Below, piece by piece: positions 1-9,037 of a stretch of DNA of 64,000 nt (its first letter is position 1; every line of letters begins with the position of its first letter). Below the pieces are notes generated by a model. It searched no databases, had not been told where the DNA came from, and was given only the letters and a program-made list of their open reading frames with translations. The DNA comes from JAWKSY01 sp041402125. Lineage in GTDB: Bacteria; Planctomycetota; GCA-002687715; DRQF01. Position numbers and translations under genes: made by a program. The stretch is taken from assembly GCA_041402125.1 (NCBI GenBank), contig JAWKSY010000005.1:271117-335116 (forward strand), written 5' to 3'.

Positions 1-1382
1 GTCAGGGCGACGAGGAGAAGCGGATCCTGCGGCTCGCCCGTCGTCGTTTCCCCGATCACGACCGCCTCGCCCACGACCTTGGCGTGGTCCTCCTCACCGG
101 TTCGCCGACGGAGCAGGGGGAGGCCGCGCGCGCCTTCGCGGCGGCCGTCGCCCTGCGTCCCGGCCAGGCGCACTACCGGAGCGATCTCGTCATCGCCCTC
201 CGGCAGCTCGGCCGTCTCGACGAGGCCCTCGCCGAGATCGCGATCGTGAACGAGACCTGGCCCGAGGATGCGAATGCGTGGTTCCGCCGCGGCAACGTCC
301 ACGTCGCCCGCGGCGAGTACGAGGAGGCGCTCGCGTCCTTCGATCGCGCCGTCGCCCTGGACGAGACGCTCGCCCAGGCGTGGTGCAACCGGGGCCTGGC
401 GCTGCAGAGGTTCGGGAGGACCGAAGACGCCGTCGCTTCCTACGAGCGAGCCCTCGCGCAGAACTCCCGACTGGCCGCGGCCCACGTCGGGTGGGGCGGT
501 GTCCTCCTGCAGACGGGACGAGGTGACGAGGCACTCGACCATTTCCGACGTGCGGTCGCGATCGCGCCGAAGGCCGAGAAGCCCCGCAAGGCGCTGGCCG
601 TCGCGCTCCTCGAGCTCGGATTCGTCGAGGAGGCCGCGGAGAGGCTGCGCGAGATCGTGGCCGAGGTTCGCGAGGGCGAGACCGACGCCGGTTCCCTTCG
701 TCTCTCCCTCGGCGCCGCCCTCGCGATGCGGGGCGAGATCGAGGCGGCCGAGGAGGAGGCGCGGGCCGCGCTCCAATCCGGCGTCGATTCCGACGCGCGC
801 CATCTCCTCGCCCGCTGTCGAGCGGCGCGCGGGGATTTCTCCGGCGCGCTCGCGATGATGCGCGAGGCCGGGAGCGACGCGACCGCGACCGGGATGGTGC
901 GCGGAGCCGGCGAGAGAGAGTACGCGGCGCTGGCGGATCTCGAGCGGGCCGTCGCGGCGGGAGCCGGCGGCGAGAACGATCCCTTGCCGGCCCGACTCGG
1001 GCGGGCCTATCTCCTCGGCCTCCGAGGCGAGTGGTCGGATTCCGCCGCGATCTTCGACGCCCTGCGCGATGCTCCCGAGATGAAGGAGACCGCGCCCGCC
1101 GTCCTCGTCGTCGCGGCGCGTTCGGCGCTCGGTCGCGACGGTGAGTCCGGCGTGGCCGCGAAGGAAGCCCGCGCGTGGCTCGAGCTCGCGGTGGCCAATC
1201 TCCGTCGGGCGGGAGTGCCGCCCCTCGCCTTCCGGCTGACCTTCGCGCACCGGGAGATCCGCGCCACCCGCGAGGCGGCGTTCACCGACCGCCTCGACGA
1301 CGAGGAGCGGGGACTCTGGCGCGACCTCTGGCGTGAGATCGACGCCTCCGCCGCTCCTCGCCTCCCGACGGGAGAGCGCTGA
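1..1382 (+). CDS. TPR-repeat protein, 5' end outside the window
   Basis: The reading frame (codons from base 3) is open to the left edge, so the N-terminus is missing; a GTG at 84 is only an internal valine candidate. The protein is built of tandem tetratricopeptide repeats, visible as alternating helices with the usual Ala/Gly/Leu spacing, for example around residues ending in LGRLDEALAEI and FGRTEDAVASYERAL. TPR arrays are protein-interaction scaffolds. No catalytic motif is seen, and the last ~100 residues lose the repeat pattern. A larger upstream domain (kinase, membrane anchor or more repeats) may lie outside the window. Function unknown beyond scaffold. Confidence 0.85.
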   Translation, partial: QGDEEKRILRLARRRFPDHDRLAHDLGVVLLTGSPTEQGEAARAFAAAVALRPGQAHYRSDLVIALRQLGRLDEALAEIAIVNETWPEDANAWFRRGNVHVARGEYEEALASFDRAVALDETLAQAWCNRGLALQRFGRTEDAVASYERALAQNSRLAAAHVGWGGVLLQTGRGDEALDHFRRAVAIAPKAEKPRKALAVALLELGFVEEAAERLREIVAEVREGETDAGSLRLSLGAALAMRGEIEAAEEEARAALQSGVDSDARHLLARCRAARGDFSGALAMMREAGSDATATGMVRGAGEREYAALADLERAVAAGAGGENDPLPARLGRAYLLGLRGEWSDSAAIFDALRDAPEMKETAPAVLVVAARSALGRDGESGVAAKEARAWLELAVANLRRAGVPPLAFRLTFAHREIRATREAAFTDRLDDEERGLWRDLWREIDASAAPRLPTGER

Positions 1383-1403
1383 CGACCGCCGGTCCCCCGC
1401 CGG

Positions 1404-3623
1404 TCAGCGCAGGACCCTGGCGATCTCGCCGGTGTCGATCGAGATCTGGACGAGACCGGGTCTCGCGGTGGCATCCTCCGTCCGGCGGTAGCCGAGCGTC
1501 GCGAAGCGCTCCGACTCCGCGACGAGCTCGATCGCCCCGGCGAGGGCGCCGAAGGGGTCATCCACGGCCGAGACGACCGCGGTGACCTCACCCTCGGGGA
1601 TCGAGATCCGGTAGAGCGTCGGAGTCGGGTCCGTGGCCGGGACGCCGAGCAAGAGGACGGCGTCGCGCGTCGGCAAGAGAACCGGGGAGCCCGTCGGAAC
1701 GAACTCCTCTCCGGCCGCGAAGGCGGATTCGGAGAGGAACTCCGAGGCACCCGTCGCGATGTCGAGAGCGATCATCCGGAGCTTGACCCCGCCGTCGTCG
1801 GGATTGGTGATCGACCACGCGTAGAGCACCCGGCCATCCTCGGTCGGCCGAGCGGCCTCGAAGCCGGGGAACACGATGGCCGCGGCTTCGATCTGCCAGG
1901 TCAGGGTGAGATGGTCGAGGCGGAGTCGCGCCCCGTCGGAGTAGAGGACGTGGAGGTCGTCACCGCCGGCATCGCGCGCGACGCCGACGATGCCGAACGG
2001 AGGGGCTTCGATTCCCAGCGGCAGGGGCGATGCGACGGAGGGCGCGCTCCCCGGGAGGGGGAAGGCGCCCGGTGCGCCCAGGAAGACGCCGGGAACCGGG
2101 GTCACGAGCGCGGAGGCGCCTCCATCGACGTCGATCTCGGTCACCGCGATCGTCCCTCCGTCGTTGGTGGACAGGCCGAGGATCCGGCGTCTCGCGGCAT
2201 CGAACTGGATCGGCTTGAAGAGGTCCGTCATCCCCGTCGCGATCGGGCGAGGAGCGAGGCTCCGGTCGCCCAGCGCGACCAGCCGTGCTTCACCGGAGGG
2301 CGCCTGCGCGAGGGTCAGGACCTCGCCCCTCGCCTCGTCGCGGAACATCCTCTCGGGCAGCGGCGCGACGTCCGGCCGCGCGGGGAAGGCGAGCGTCGCG
2401 AGGGTCCCGAGGTCGGAAGCCGACACGTTCAGGAGGGCGCCGCGTCCGAAGAAGCTGAAGCCGCCGTGCGCCGCATCCGCGGTGACGGCGATGCGTCGGG
2501 AAGGCAGCGTCGTCCCGCTGACGACGATGCGACGCTCCTCGATCGTCGTCGGGTCGTCGGGCGGGAAGCTCCGGAGTCGGAGCGCCGGACCGCTCGGCTC
2601 CGCGAATCGGTCCGCGATCAGGACCCGGCCGCTGACCGGGTCGAACGCGAACCCCCGCCGCGCGTCGGTCGAGGGGCCGTCGGCGAGATCCGACGCCGTG
2701 CTCCATTCCTCCGTGGCGAGGTCGAAGGCGACGACGCGGTCGAAATCGAGCGCGAGGATCCGCGCTCCCGCCGCGTCGAGCGCCATCCCGGAGATGAAGT
2801 AGCTGGGCGCCTCGGGCCCGGGGGGCAGCACCGTCCCCACCGTATCCGTCGTGAGGTCGAGCGGAGCGAGGTGGACCTGGCCGATCGGCCCGACGAGGCC
2901 GCCGAGCCAGACGAGGTCCGGGTCCGGAGAAGGAGCGGCGTGCACGACCCTGAACGTGTTGGTCAGCTGGACGGGCGGCGGGATGATCGTCGTCTGTTCC
3001 CCGGTCGCCAGATCGACGGTCACGAGGCCGTCGCCGACGACCAGCAGGCGATTCCGCGGGGCATCCAGAAGCAGGGTGCGCGGCGGCGGGAAGTTGACGA
3101 AGAGCGAGGTCAGCCCGGTCACCGGCAGCGGGCCGCCCAGAGGGGTTCGCGACTCGGTCTCGAGATCGATCTCGATCAGCTGGGGCTCGGGGAGGAGGTC
3201 GACGTACCACGCGCGATCGCCCGCCGGAGAGACGAGCACGGCCTCCGGCGAGAGGACGTCGATCTCGGCGCGGTGGATCACGATCTCGGCGGCCGGGCCC
3301 GTGGACGTGCCGTCGGCCCGCACGAACGCCAGCTTGACCGGGTTGCGCCCCGGGACGAGGGACAGCGGATGAGCGAAGGACCCGTCGACCGGCGAGACCG
3401 GCACGTCCGTTCCCTCGATCCGGATCGCGGCGACGCCGGGGGTCACGCGTCCCTGCACGATCACCGTGTCACCGAAGATCTCGGCCCCGCTGAGAGGGAA
3501 GACGGCGAGCAGGGCGGGAGATCCGCCGCCGCCTGACCTCCCTCCGCCGCCGCAACCGGCCGAGAGGGTGACGAGGGCGACGAGCGCGAGAGCGAGGGGG
3601 AAACGCGGCGCGAATCGGAGCAT
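1404..3623 (-). CDS. Lipoprotein with Ig-like and beta-propeller-like domains
   Basis: 739 residues. The start at 3623 gives a classic lipoprotein signal: MLRFAPRF, a hydrophobic stretch, then lipobox LSAGC followed by a Gly-rich linker. A GGGAGGA ribosome site sits 6 bases upstream; an upstream in-frame Met at 3674 would put a charged leader before the signal and is less likely. Residues ~35-110 look like an Ig-like domain (VIVQGRVTP, GRNPVKLAF). The rest has repeated blade-like strands with phrases such as ARILALDFDRVVAFDLAT and GRVLIADRF, typical of WD/YVTN-type beta-propellers. It is probably an exported surface- or periplasm-facing binding protein. It converges with the TPR gene (21-base gap). 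Ligand unknown. Confidence 0.8.
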   Translation of the reverse strand: MLRFAPRFPLALALVALVTLSAGCGGGGRSGGGGSPALLAVFPLSGAEIFGDTVIVQGRVTPGVAAIRIEGTDVPVSPVDGSFAHPLSLVPGRNPVKLAFVRADGTSTGPAAEIVIHRAEIDVLSPEAVLVSPAGDRAWYVDLLPEPQLIEIDLETESRTPLGGPLPVTGLTSLFVNFPPPRTLLLDAPRNRLLVVGDGLVTVDLATGEQTTIIPPPVQLTNTFRVVHAAPSPDPDLVWLGGLVGPIGQVHLAPLDLTTDTVGTVLPPGPEAPSYFISGMALDAAGARILALDFDRVVAFDLATEEWSTASDLADGPSTDARRGFAFDPVSGRVLIADRFAEPSGPALRLRSFPPDDPTTIEERRIVVSGTTLPSRRIAVTADAAHGGFSFFGRGALLNVSASDLGTLATLAFPARPDVAPLPERMFRDEARGEVLTLAQAPSGEARLVALGDRSLAPRPIATGMTDLFKPIQFDAARRRILGLSTNDGGTIAVTEIDVDGGASALVTPVPGVFLGAPGAFPLPGSAPSVASPLPLGIEAPPFGIVGVARDAGGDDLHVLYSDGARLRLDHLTLTWQIEAAAIVFPGFEAARPTEDGRVLYAWSITNPDDGGVKLRMIALDIATGASEFLSESAFAAGEEFVPTGSPVLLPTRDAVLLLGVPATDPTPTLYRISIPEGEVTAVVSAVDDPFGALAGAIELVAESERFATLGYRRTEDATARPGLVQISIDTGEIARVLR

Positions 3624-3772
3624 CGGAATCCTCCCGGGGGGTCGAGAGGGCAGTCTGCTTCCAGAGTACTGCACCGTTCAATGTTTTTTGATGTTGTTGT
3701 TGTGCCGAATAATCTGCGGGCTGAGTCGCGCGGGATCCCGGTTCGTGGCGTCAGCCGCCCGGCCCATGAGAA

Positions 3773-3804
3773 CGGCGGGGATCCGCCGCTGCGAATCCCC
3801 GCCG
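3773..3804 (-). terminator. Hairpin downstream of ahcY
   Basis: A perfect 10-bp inverted repeat (CGGCGGGGAT / ATCCCCGCCG) with a 12-base loop lies ~50 bases past the ahcY stop on the reverse strand. There is only a weak T-rich tail, so it may be a terminator or just a 3' stabilising hairpin. Confidence 0.5.
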
Positions 3805-3855
3805 TCATGGTTCGCGCGCTCCGCCTCGCCGGTCTGCGAGGCGGGGTCGCCGCGA

Positions 3856-5175
3856 TCAGTAGCGGTAGTGGTCGGGCTTGAAGGGTCCCTCGACCGTCAC
3901 GCCCAGGTACTCGGCCTGGTCGGCGGTGAGCTTCGTGAGCTTCGCTCCGAGCTTGTCGAGGTGAAGGCGCGCCACCTCCTCATCGAGGTGCTTCGGCAGG
4001 ACGTAGACCTCGCGCTTGTAGAGCTCCGGCTTGGTGAAGAGCTCGATCTGGGCGAGCACCTGGTTGGCGAAGGAGTTGCTCATCACGAAGCTCGGGTGGC
4101 CGGTGGCGCAGCCGAGGTTCACGAGGCGACCTTCCGCGAGGAGGATGACGCGCTTGCCGTCGGGCCAGGTGAGCTGGTCGACCTGGGGCTTGATGGTGTC
4201 GCGCGTGATCTTCGCGTCCTTGAAGACCGAGGAGACCTCGATCTCGGTGTCGAAGTGGCCGATGTTGCAGACGATCGCGCCGTCGCGCATGGCGTCCATG
4301 TGCTCGCGACGGATGACGTCCTTGCAGCCGGTCGTGGTGACGAAGATGTCACCCCAGCTCGCCGCCTCCTCCATCGTCACGACCTGGTGGCCGGCCATGC
4401 AGGCCTGGAGCGCGCAGATCGGATCGACCTCGGTCACGTAGACGCGCCCGCCCATGCCGTGGAAGGCCTGGGCGCAGCCCTTGCCGACGTCACCAAAACC
4501 GGCGACGACGCACTTCTTGCCCGAGATCATGACGTCGGTCGCGCGCTTGATGCCGTCGATCAGCGACTCGCGGCAACCGTAGAGGTTGTCGAACTTCGAC
4601 TTCGTCACCGAGTCGTTGACGTTGATCGCGGGGACCATGAGCGTGCCCGCCTTCTGCATCTGGTAGAGACGATGGACGCCGGTCGTCGTCTCCTCGGAGA
4701 TGCCCCGCACGTCCTTCATGAGCTCGGGGTACTCGTTGTGCATCAGGATCGTGAGGTCGCCGCCGTCGTCGAGGATCATGTTCGGTCGCCAGCCGTCGGG
4801 GCCGACGATCGTCTGACGGATGCACCAGTCGTACTCCTCCTCGGTCTCGCCCTTCCAGGCGAAGACCGGGATGCCGGCCGCGGCCATCGCGGCGGCCGCG
4901 TGATCCTGCGTCGAGAAGATGTTGCAGGACGACCAGCGGACGGTCGCGCCGAGATCGACGAGCGTCTCCATCAGGACCGCGGTCTGGATCGTCATGTGGA
5001 GGCAGCCCGCGATGCGCGCGCCGGCCAGCGGCTGCTCGGCCTTGTACTTCGCGCGGACCGACATCAGTCCGGGCATCTCGTTCTCGGCGAGCGCGATCTC
5101 CTTGCGGCCCCAGCCGGCGAGATCGATGTCTCGCACCTTGTAGTCGAATCCCTTTTCGGCGGCGATCTGGCTCAT
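3856..5175 (-). CDS. ahcY: Adenosylhomocysteinase (S-adenosylhomocysteine hydrolase)
   Basis: 439 residues. Reversibly hydrolyses S-adenosylhomocysteine to adenosine and homocysteine, removing the product inhibitor of methyltransferases; cytosolic and NAD-dependent. Diagnostic motifs are the N-terminal AENEMPGLM, the substrate segment NVNDSVTKSKFDN, the NAD-binding loop GFGDVGKG, and the C-terminal KPDHYRY that completes the partner subunit's NAD pocket. The start at 5175 (MSQIAAEKGFDYKV) is chosen over an upstream Met because it aligns with the family N-terminus and has GAGGA upstream. It lies 4 bases after the ArsR-methyltransferase gene, so the two are surely co-transcribed. Confidence 0.97.
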   Translation of the reverse strand: MSQIAAEKGFDYKVRDIDLAGWGRKEIALAENEMPGLMSVRAKYKAEQPLAGARIAGCLHMTIQTAVLMETLVDLGATVRWSSCNIFSTQDHAAAAMAAAGIPVFAWKGETEEEYDWCIRQTIVGPDGWRPNMILDDGGDLTILMHNEYPELMKDVRGISEETTTGVHRLYQMQKAGTLMVPAINVNDSVTKSKFDNLYGCRESLIDGIKRATDVMISGKKCVVAGFGDVGKGCAQAFHGMGGRVYVTEVDPICALQACMAGHQVVTMEEAASWGDIFVTTTGCKDVIRREHMDAMRDGAIVCNIGHFDTEIEVSSVFKDAKITRDTIKPQVDQLTWPDGKRVILLAEGRLVNLGCATGHPSFVMSNSFANQVLAQIELFTKPELYKREVYVLPKHLDEEVARLHLDKLGAKLTKLTADQAEYLGVTVEGPFKPDHYRY

Positions 5176-5179
5176 CGGT

Positions 5180-6175
5180 TCAATCCTCGTTCGGGTGCGG
5201 CGTACGACCGCTGATGACGAAAACTTCGAGGCCCGACGCGAGGCCGGACCGGTCACGGGACGCGTCCCGGGCGAACGGGCGCGTTTCGATCCTGATGTCC
5301 CGGAAGCCCGCCGCTCGCATGGAGGCGGCGAGCTCCTCGGGGGCGAACCCCATCCAGAGGTCGGCGTGCTCGTGCTCGAGCCAGCTCTCCTCGTGGGGGA
5401 GGAACTCGGTGATGACGGCGGTGCCGCCGGGGCGCAGGGCGCGCCGCAGGTCGCGGAGGACCGCCTCGGGCGCCGGCGCGTGGTGCAGCGCGAGGTGCAG
5501 CATGGCCGCGTCGGCCTCGCCGTCCCGCACGGGAAGCGAGGCGAAGTCTCCCTCGCGGAACTCGACGTCCCGCAGCCCGTGCTCCTCCGCCCGCGCGCGG
5601 GCCTTCTGGAGCTGGCTCGGGGAGTGGTCGATCGCGATGACGCGCGCGCGCACGCCGGCGAGCTCGGGGAAGAGGTAGCCGCTGCCGGCGCCGACGTCGA
5701 GCACGACGAGGTCGCGCGGGACGAGGCGCGCGAGGGCGAGCGCCTTCAGGTCGTGATCCGCGTAGCGGCCCTGGAACTCGTCCCAGGTGTGCCCCGCGAG
5801 TTCGAAGTGCTCGCGGCTCCGGGCGCGGCGCTCGTCGAGGACGCGGGCGAGGGCTCGACGGTCCTCGGCTGCGAAGGGCTCGTCGGCGAGGAGCTGGGGC
5901 AGCAGATCGGCGAAGGCGCGACCGGCCTCGTCCTCGATCCGTTCCGGGGCCCGGAAACGGTGGAAGACCGCGTTCCCCTGGCGTCGCGTCGCGAGGAGTC
6001 CGCCCTCGCGGAGAACGGCGAGGTGCCGGGAGAGCGTGGACTGCGGGAGCTCGAGGATGCTGGTGAGCTCCGCCACGTTCAGCTCCTGCTCGGCGAGGAG
6101 GCGCAGGATCCGCAGCCGGACTCCCTCGGACAGGCACTTGAACAGCCGGGCGCCGGCGGTCGCATTCGCGCTCAT
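5180..6175 (-). CDS. ArsR-family regulator fused to SAM-dependent methyltransferase domain (SahR-like)
   Basis: 331 residues. Residues ~5-85 form an ArsR winged helix (AELTSILELPQSTLSRHL recognition region, then the wing ATRRQGNAVFHRF). Residues ~130-310 form a class I methyltransferase fold with SAM-binding motif I (VLDVGAGSG) and a motif II acidic residue in VIAIDHSPSQ. Fusions of this type next to ahcY are known in Proteobacteria as SahR, an S-adenosylhomocysteine-sensing repressor of the SAM cycle. Linkage here (4-base gap to ahcY) supports the same role, with the methyltransferase domain acting as ligand sensor rather than enzyme. True enzymatic activity cannot be excluded. The start follows from family alignment; AT-rich promoter sequence lies just upstream. 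Confidence 0.88.
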   Translation of the reverse strand: MSANATAGARLFKCLSEGVRLRILRLLAEQELNVAELTSILELPQSTLSRHLAVLREGGLLATRRQGNAVFHRFRAPERIEDEAGRAFADLLPQLLADEPFAAEDRRALARVLDERRARSREHFELAGHTWDEFQGRYADHDLKALALARLVPRDLVVLDVGAGSGYLFPELAGVRARVIAIDHSPSQLQKARARAEEHGLRDVEFREGDFASLPVRDGEADAAMLHLALHHAPAPEAVLRDLRRALRPGGTAVITEFLPHEESWLEHEHADLWMGFAPEELAASMRAAGFRDIRIETRPFARDASRDRSGLASGLEVFVISGRTPHPNED

Positions 6176-6241
6176 GTCAGGGGGTTCCGACGATCCTGGG
6201 TCTTCGTGCGGGCCCCCGGCGGGCCCGTTCATCCGAGTATG

Positions 6242-6280
6242 CGGATAGACGAATATATCGGCCGAAGGCGGGGACTCCAA
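6242..6280 (-). promoter_or_regulatory. Promoter and candidate operator of the SahR-like/ahcY operon
   Basis: Reading the reverse strand, TTGGAG (6275-6280) and TATATT (6252-6257) are separated by exactly 17 bases, a good sigma-70-type promoter. An imperfect palindrome at 6242-6261 (CGGATA ... TATCGG on the forward strand, 12 of 20 symmetrical positions) covers the -10 box, as expected for an autoregulating ArsR-type repressor. It is one of the few AT-rich patches nearby. Operator assignment is inference. Confidence 0.55.
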
Positions 6281-6327
6281 GGAGTGGCGGCCGGCGATTT
6301 CTCGAGGTCGGAACCCGTGAGCGGGGA

Positions 6328-7056
6328 TCAGGCCGTGCGGACGACGACCTCGGGAGGCAGGGCGGCGAGGAGCTGCCGGTAGGCGGCCGCGACCGCCTCC
6401 CCGTCCCGATCCTCGAGCGAGATCCGCACCCGGTAGTCGGCGGGCACGTAGGTGGGGTAGGAGCCGACGCGGACCCCGGACTCGTCCTCCACCCGGCGGA
6501 GGAGCTCGGCCAGATCGCCCTCGTCCAGGCTCACCCAGACCTGACGCGAGAGGATGGGGGTGACGCGGAAGCGCTCGCGGATGCCGTTGAACTTGGCGCG
6601 CATCACCGTGGGCTCGCCGGGGAGGACCCAGACGTTCTCGATCCGCGTGACCGGGAAGGGCAACCCCTCCGACCAGACGAGTTCGGTGCCTTCGGGGACC
6701 GTCGCGAGCCGGAGCCAGGTCTCGTTGACCTTCTCGCCGAAGAAGTCGCGCACGACGCGCTCCATCTCCTCGGAATGGACGAGCGGACGGTCGAAGGCCG
6801 CGGCGACGGCCTCGAAGGTGATGTCGTCGTGTGTCGGTCCGACGCCGCCGGTGGTGAAGACGTGCTCGAATCGCGACGAGAGGAGCCGGAGCTCGTCCCG
6901 AATCTCCTCGAGGACGTCGGGGACGATGCAGACGCGCCGCGTCTCCACCCCGAGCGCCCGGAGTTCGCGCATGAGGAAGGTCGAGTTGATGTCCTCGACG
7001 GAGCCCGAGAGGACCTCGTTCCCGATGACCAGGATTGCCGCGCCGTCCGCTCGCAT
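6328..7056 (-). CDS. CinA-like molybdopterin-binding-fold protein
   Basis: 242 residues. This is the MoaB/CinA N-terminal fold: ILVIGNEVLSG near the N-terminus, FTTGGVGPTHDDITFEAV in the centre, and WVLPGEPTVM. The GGxGPTxDD and PGxP motifs mark the competence/damage-inducible CinA N-terminal family (COG1058), which includes nicotinamide-mononucleotide and ADP-ribose hydrolases. The C-terminal NMN deamidase domain of full-length CinA is absent, so this is the short form. The start at 7056 is chosen because GAAGAGGA lies 6 bases upstream; a Met at 7086 is possible. Substrate is not deducible. Confidence 0.85.
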   Translation of the reverse strand: MRADGAAILVIGNEVLSGSVEDINSTFLMRELRALGVETRRVCIVPDVLEEIRDELRLLSSRFEHVFTTGGVGPTHDDITFEAVAAAFDRPLVHSEEMERVVRDFFGEKVNETWLRLATVPEGTELVWSEGLPFPVTRIENVWVLPGEPTVMRAKFNGIRERFRVTPILSRQVWVSLDEGDLAELLRRVEDESGVRVGSYPTYVPADYRVRISLEDRDGEAVAAAYRQLLAALPPEVVVRTA

Positions 7057-7394
7057 CGCCGTCCTCTTCGACCGTTTCGGTCCCATTTTCGCGCCGCGGG
7101 CGACGGGACGCAAAGCGGCTCCGCGCCGCGGTGAATTCCGCGCGATTTCGGCAAATTCTCGAACAAGAACGCGGGCCCCGCCGGGGCGGGAGTTCGACGC
7201 ACATCGGGCACCCATCGGCATTTCCGTCGATCCGCTTCCGCGTCGTCCGCGGCCCCCGTCCGACGACCGAGGGTGCTCCCTATCGCGGTGCGGCCCCGAG
7301 GACTACGCTGAAAGGGCTCGGAAGGCCCACGCCGCAGGGCGTCCGCGCCGAGCCTCAGGTGCCTATTTCCAGTCCGAGTAGTCCAGGAGAGATC
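7057..7394. other. Intergenic region between divergent genes
   Basis: 338 bases between the CinA-like gene (reverse) and the nidogen-domain gene (forward). It should hold both promoters, but no convincing -35/-10 pair stands out. A GC-rich partial dyad (GGCTCGG ... CCGAGCC) occurs around 7314-7354. An AGGAGA ribosome site at 7385-7390 serves the next gene. No other gene is seen. Confidence 0.5.
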
Positions 7395-8897
7395 ATGATG
7401 CGACTCCCCGCCCTCGTCGCCATCGCTTGCCTCGTCGGCACGACGGCCTTCGCCCAGAAGCCGGGCAACACCACCCCGATCCAGCCGCTCGGCACCCCGC
7501 CGGCCTGCACCCAGCCCTTCGACACCAGCGCGCTCTGCATCCCGCTCGACGGGAGCTTCCAGGTCGTGCAGTTCGACGGCCCCGGCGGCAGCGGCTCGGC
7601 CCAGGCCGGCGATCCCTGCCAGCTCAACGACGACGACGTCTCGTCCGCGATCCCGCTGCAGTTCGTCTTCGACTTCTTCGGTTCGCCGAGGACCGAGATC
7701 TTCATCAACAACAACGGCAACTGCACCTTCGGCGGCGGCCTGACGACCTTCACGCCCTTCGCCTTCCCCTCCGCTCCCGCCGAGATCCTCGCGCCCTTCT
7801 TCGGCGACGTCGACACGCGGGGCGGCACGGGTGGCACGGTCTGGTTCCGCAGCGAGCCGAACCGCTTCGTCGTGACCTGGGACCACGTCGGCTACTACAA
7901 CCAGCACGACGATCTCCTGAACACCTTCCAGCTCATCATCACCGACGGCACCGATCCCCTGATCGGCGTCGGCAACAACGTCTGCTTCTGCTGGGGCGAC
8001 ATGAGCTGGACCACCGGTGACGCTTCCCAGGGTTCCGGCGGCTTCGGCGGCGTCCCGGCCATCGCGGGCGTCAACGCCGGCGACGGCGTGAACTTCTTCA
8101 CCATCGGTCGCTTCGACCACGCCGGCTCCGACTACGACGGCCCCGACGGCAACGTCGACGGCGTCGACTACCTCGACAACAGCGCGACCTGCTTCAGCGT
8201 CGGCAACCAGCTCCCGGGCAACGTGCCGCCGATCGCCACCAACGTTCCCGCCAACAACAAGCTGAACGCCATCGTCGGCGTCCCGCTGACCTACACCATC
8301 GGCTTCATCCCGCCGGAGGACGGTCAGACCATCACTTCGATCAACGTGAACTCGAACGGTCTCGCCGGCTTCATGGTCGATTCGGTCAACGGCCTCGGCA
8401 CGCCGAACGCCTCGGTGACCTTCACCTACACGCCGGCGAACTCGGCCGTGGGCATGATGCCGATGATCTCCATCGTCGGCACCGACAACGACGCGCAGAA
8501 CCCGCTGTCGACGACCGTCCCGGTCACCTTCTGTGTCGACGAGTGCTTCATGCTCGGCGGCTTCCAGCCGATCGTGCAGCAGGTCACCGGCGACGACTTC
8601 CTCCGCGTCAACCCGGTCCGCATCGACGGCATGACGCTCGCCAACACCCCGCTCTACGACATCCCGAACATCCCGGGCCTCGTGGGCTTCCCCGTCTACT
8701 TCCAGGCGCTCCTCTACAACCCGGAGGTCTTCCCGACCGACCCGGTCAAGATGTCGCCGCTGGTGAAGGTGACGATCGGCATGGGCACCGAGATCCTCGG
8801 CCCGTCGACCGGTCTCGTCGTCTTCCCGCACAACCAGACGGGAATCTTCAACCCGGGCGAGCAGATCGACCTGGGCTTCTCGATCGTCGGCTTCTGA
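7395..8897 (+). CDS. Secreted nidogen-domain protein with Ig-like module
   Basis: 500 residues. Signal peptide: MMRLPALVAIACLVGTTAFA, cleavage after AFA. Residues ~60-260 match the NIDO domain pattern: an INNNGNCTFGG strand, LAPFFGDVDTR, VWFRSEPNRFVVTW, and LLNTFQLIITDG. Residues ~275-370 look like a putative-Ig/cadherin-like repeat (PLTYTIGFIPPEDGQ, VTFTYTP). Around 375 there is a C-x3-C pair (CVDECF), followed by a final beta-rich region. Tandem ATGs at 7395 and 7398 follow AGGAGA. NIDO domains are extracellular adhesion modules, so an outer-surface or matrix role is likely. A strong hairpin terminator follows. Confidence 0.82.
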   Translation: MMRLPALVAIACLVGTTAFAQKPGNTTPIQPLGTPPACTQPFDTSALCIPLDGSFQVVQFDGPGGSGSAQAGDPCQLNDDDVSSAIPLQFVFDFFGSPRTEIFINNNGNCTFGGGLTTFTPFAFPSAPAEILAPFFGDVDTRGGTGGTVWFRSEPNRFVVTWDHVGYYNQHDDLLNTFQLIITDGTDPLIGVGNNVCFCWGDMSWTTGDASQGSGGFGGVPAIAGVNAGDGVNFFTIGRFDHAGSDYDGPDGNVDGVDYLDNSATCFSVGNQLPGNVPPIATNVPANNKLNAIVGVPLTYTIGFIPPEDGQTITSINVNSNGLAGFMVDSVNGLGTPNASVTFTYTPANSAVGMMPMISIVGTDNDAQNPLSTTVPVTFCVDECFMLGGFQPIVQQVTGDDFLRVNPVRIDGMTLANTPLYDIPNIPGLVGFPVYFQALLYNPEVFPTDPVKMSPLVKVTIGMGTEILGPSTGLVVFPHNQTGIFNPGEQIDLGFSIVGF

Positions 8898-8923
8898 TCG
8901 CCGCGCTCCGAGAACGATGTCTG

Positions 8924-8960
8924 GCGGGGGCGCGGATCCCGGATCCGCGCCCCCGCTTCT
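8924..8960 (+). terminator. Strong GC hairpin terminator after the nidogen-domain gene
   Basis: A 16-base arm (8924-8939, starting GCGGGGGCGCGG) is exactly complementary to 8941-8956, and the hairpin is followed by TTCTT. It directly precedes the family 2 repeat pair. Confidence 0.75.
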
Positions 8961-9037
8961 TGAATAAAAGGGGTCAGACCCCATTTATTCAAAAAGGGGC
9001 CATTCATGAATAAATGGGGTCTGACCCCATTTATTCA
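8961..9037. repeat. Family 2 palindromic repeat, inverted pair
   Basis: Two 31-base palindromes, 8961-8991 and 9007-9037, separated by 15 bases. Each has arms of the form TGAATAAATGGGGTC around a single central base: A in the first, T in the second. They are therefore in opposite orientation, the REPIN arrangement. The second is a perfect 15+1+15 palindrome. The same family occurs at 51855-51958 and 53351-53472. The outer end supplies the TAA stop of the reverse gene at 9031. Confidence 0.9.

Noticed and set aside
1911..3536. 541-residue forward open frame opposite the lipoprotein gene
   Set aside because: Arg/Glu/Asp-rich shadow of a GC-rich gene; no ribosome site, and the reverse frame has a clear signal peptide and domains.
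5176..5260. SAH or SAM riboswitch ahead of ahcY
   Set aside because: Only 4 bases separate ahcY from the upstream gene, and no conserved aptamer core was recognised there or in the operon leader at 6176-6245.
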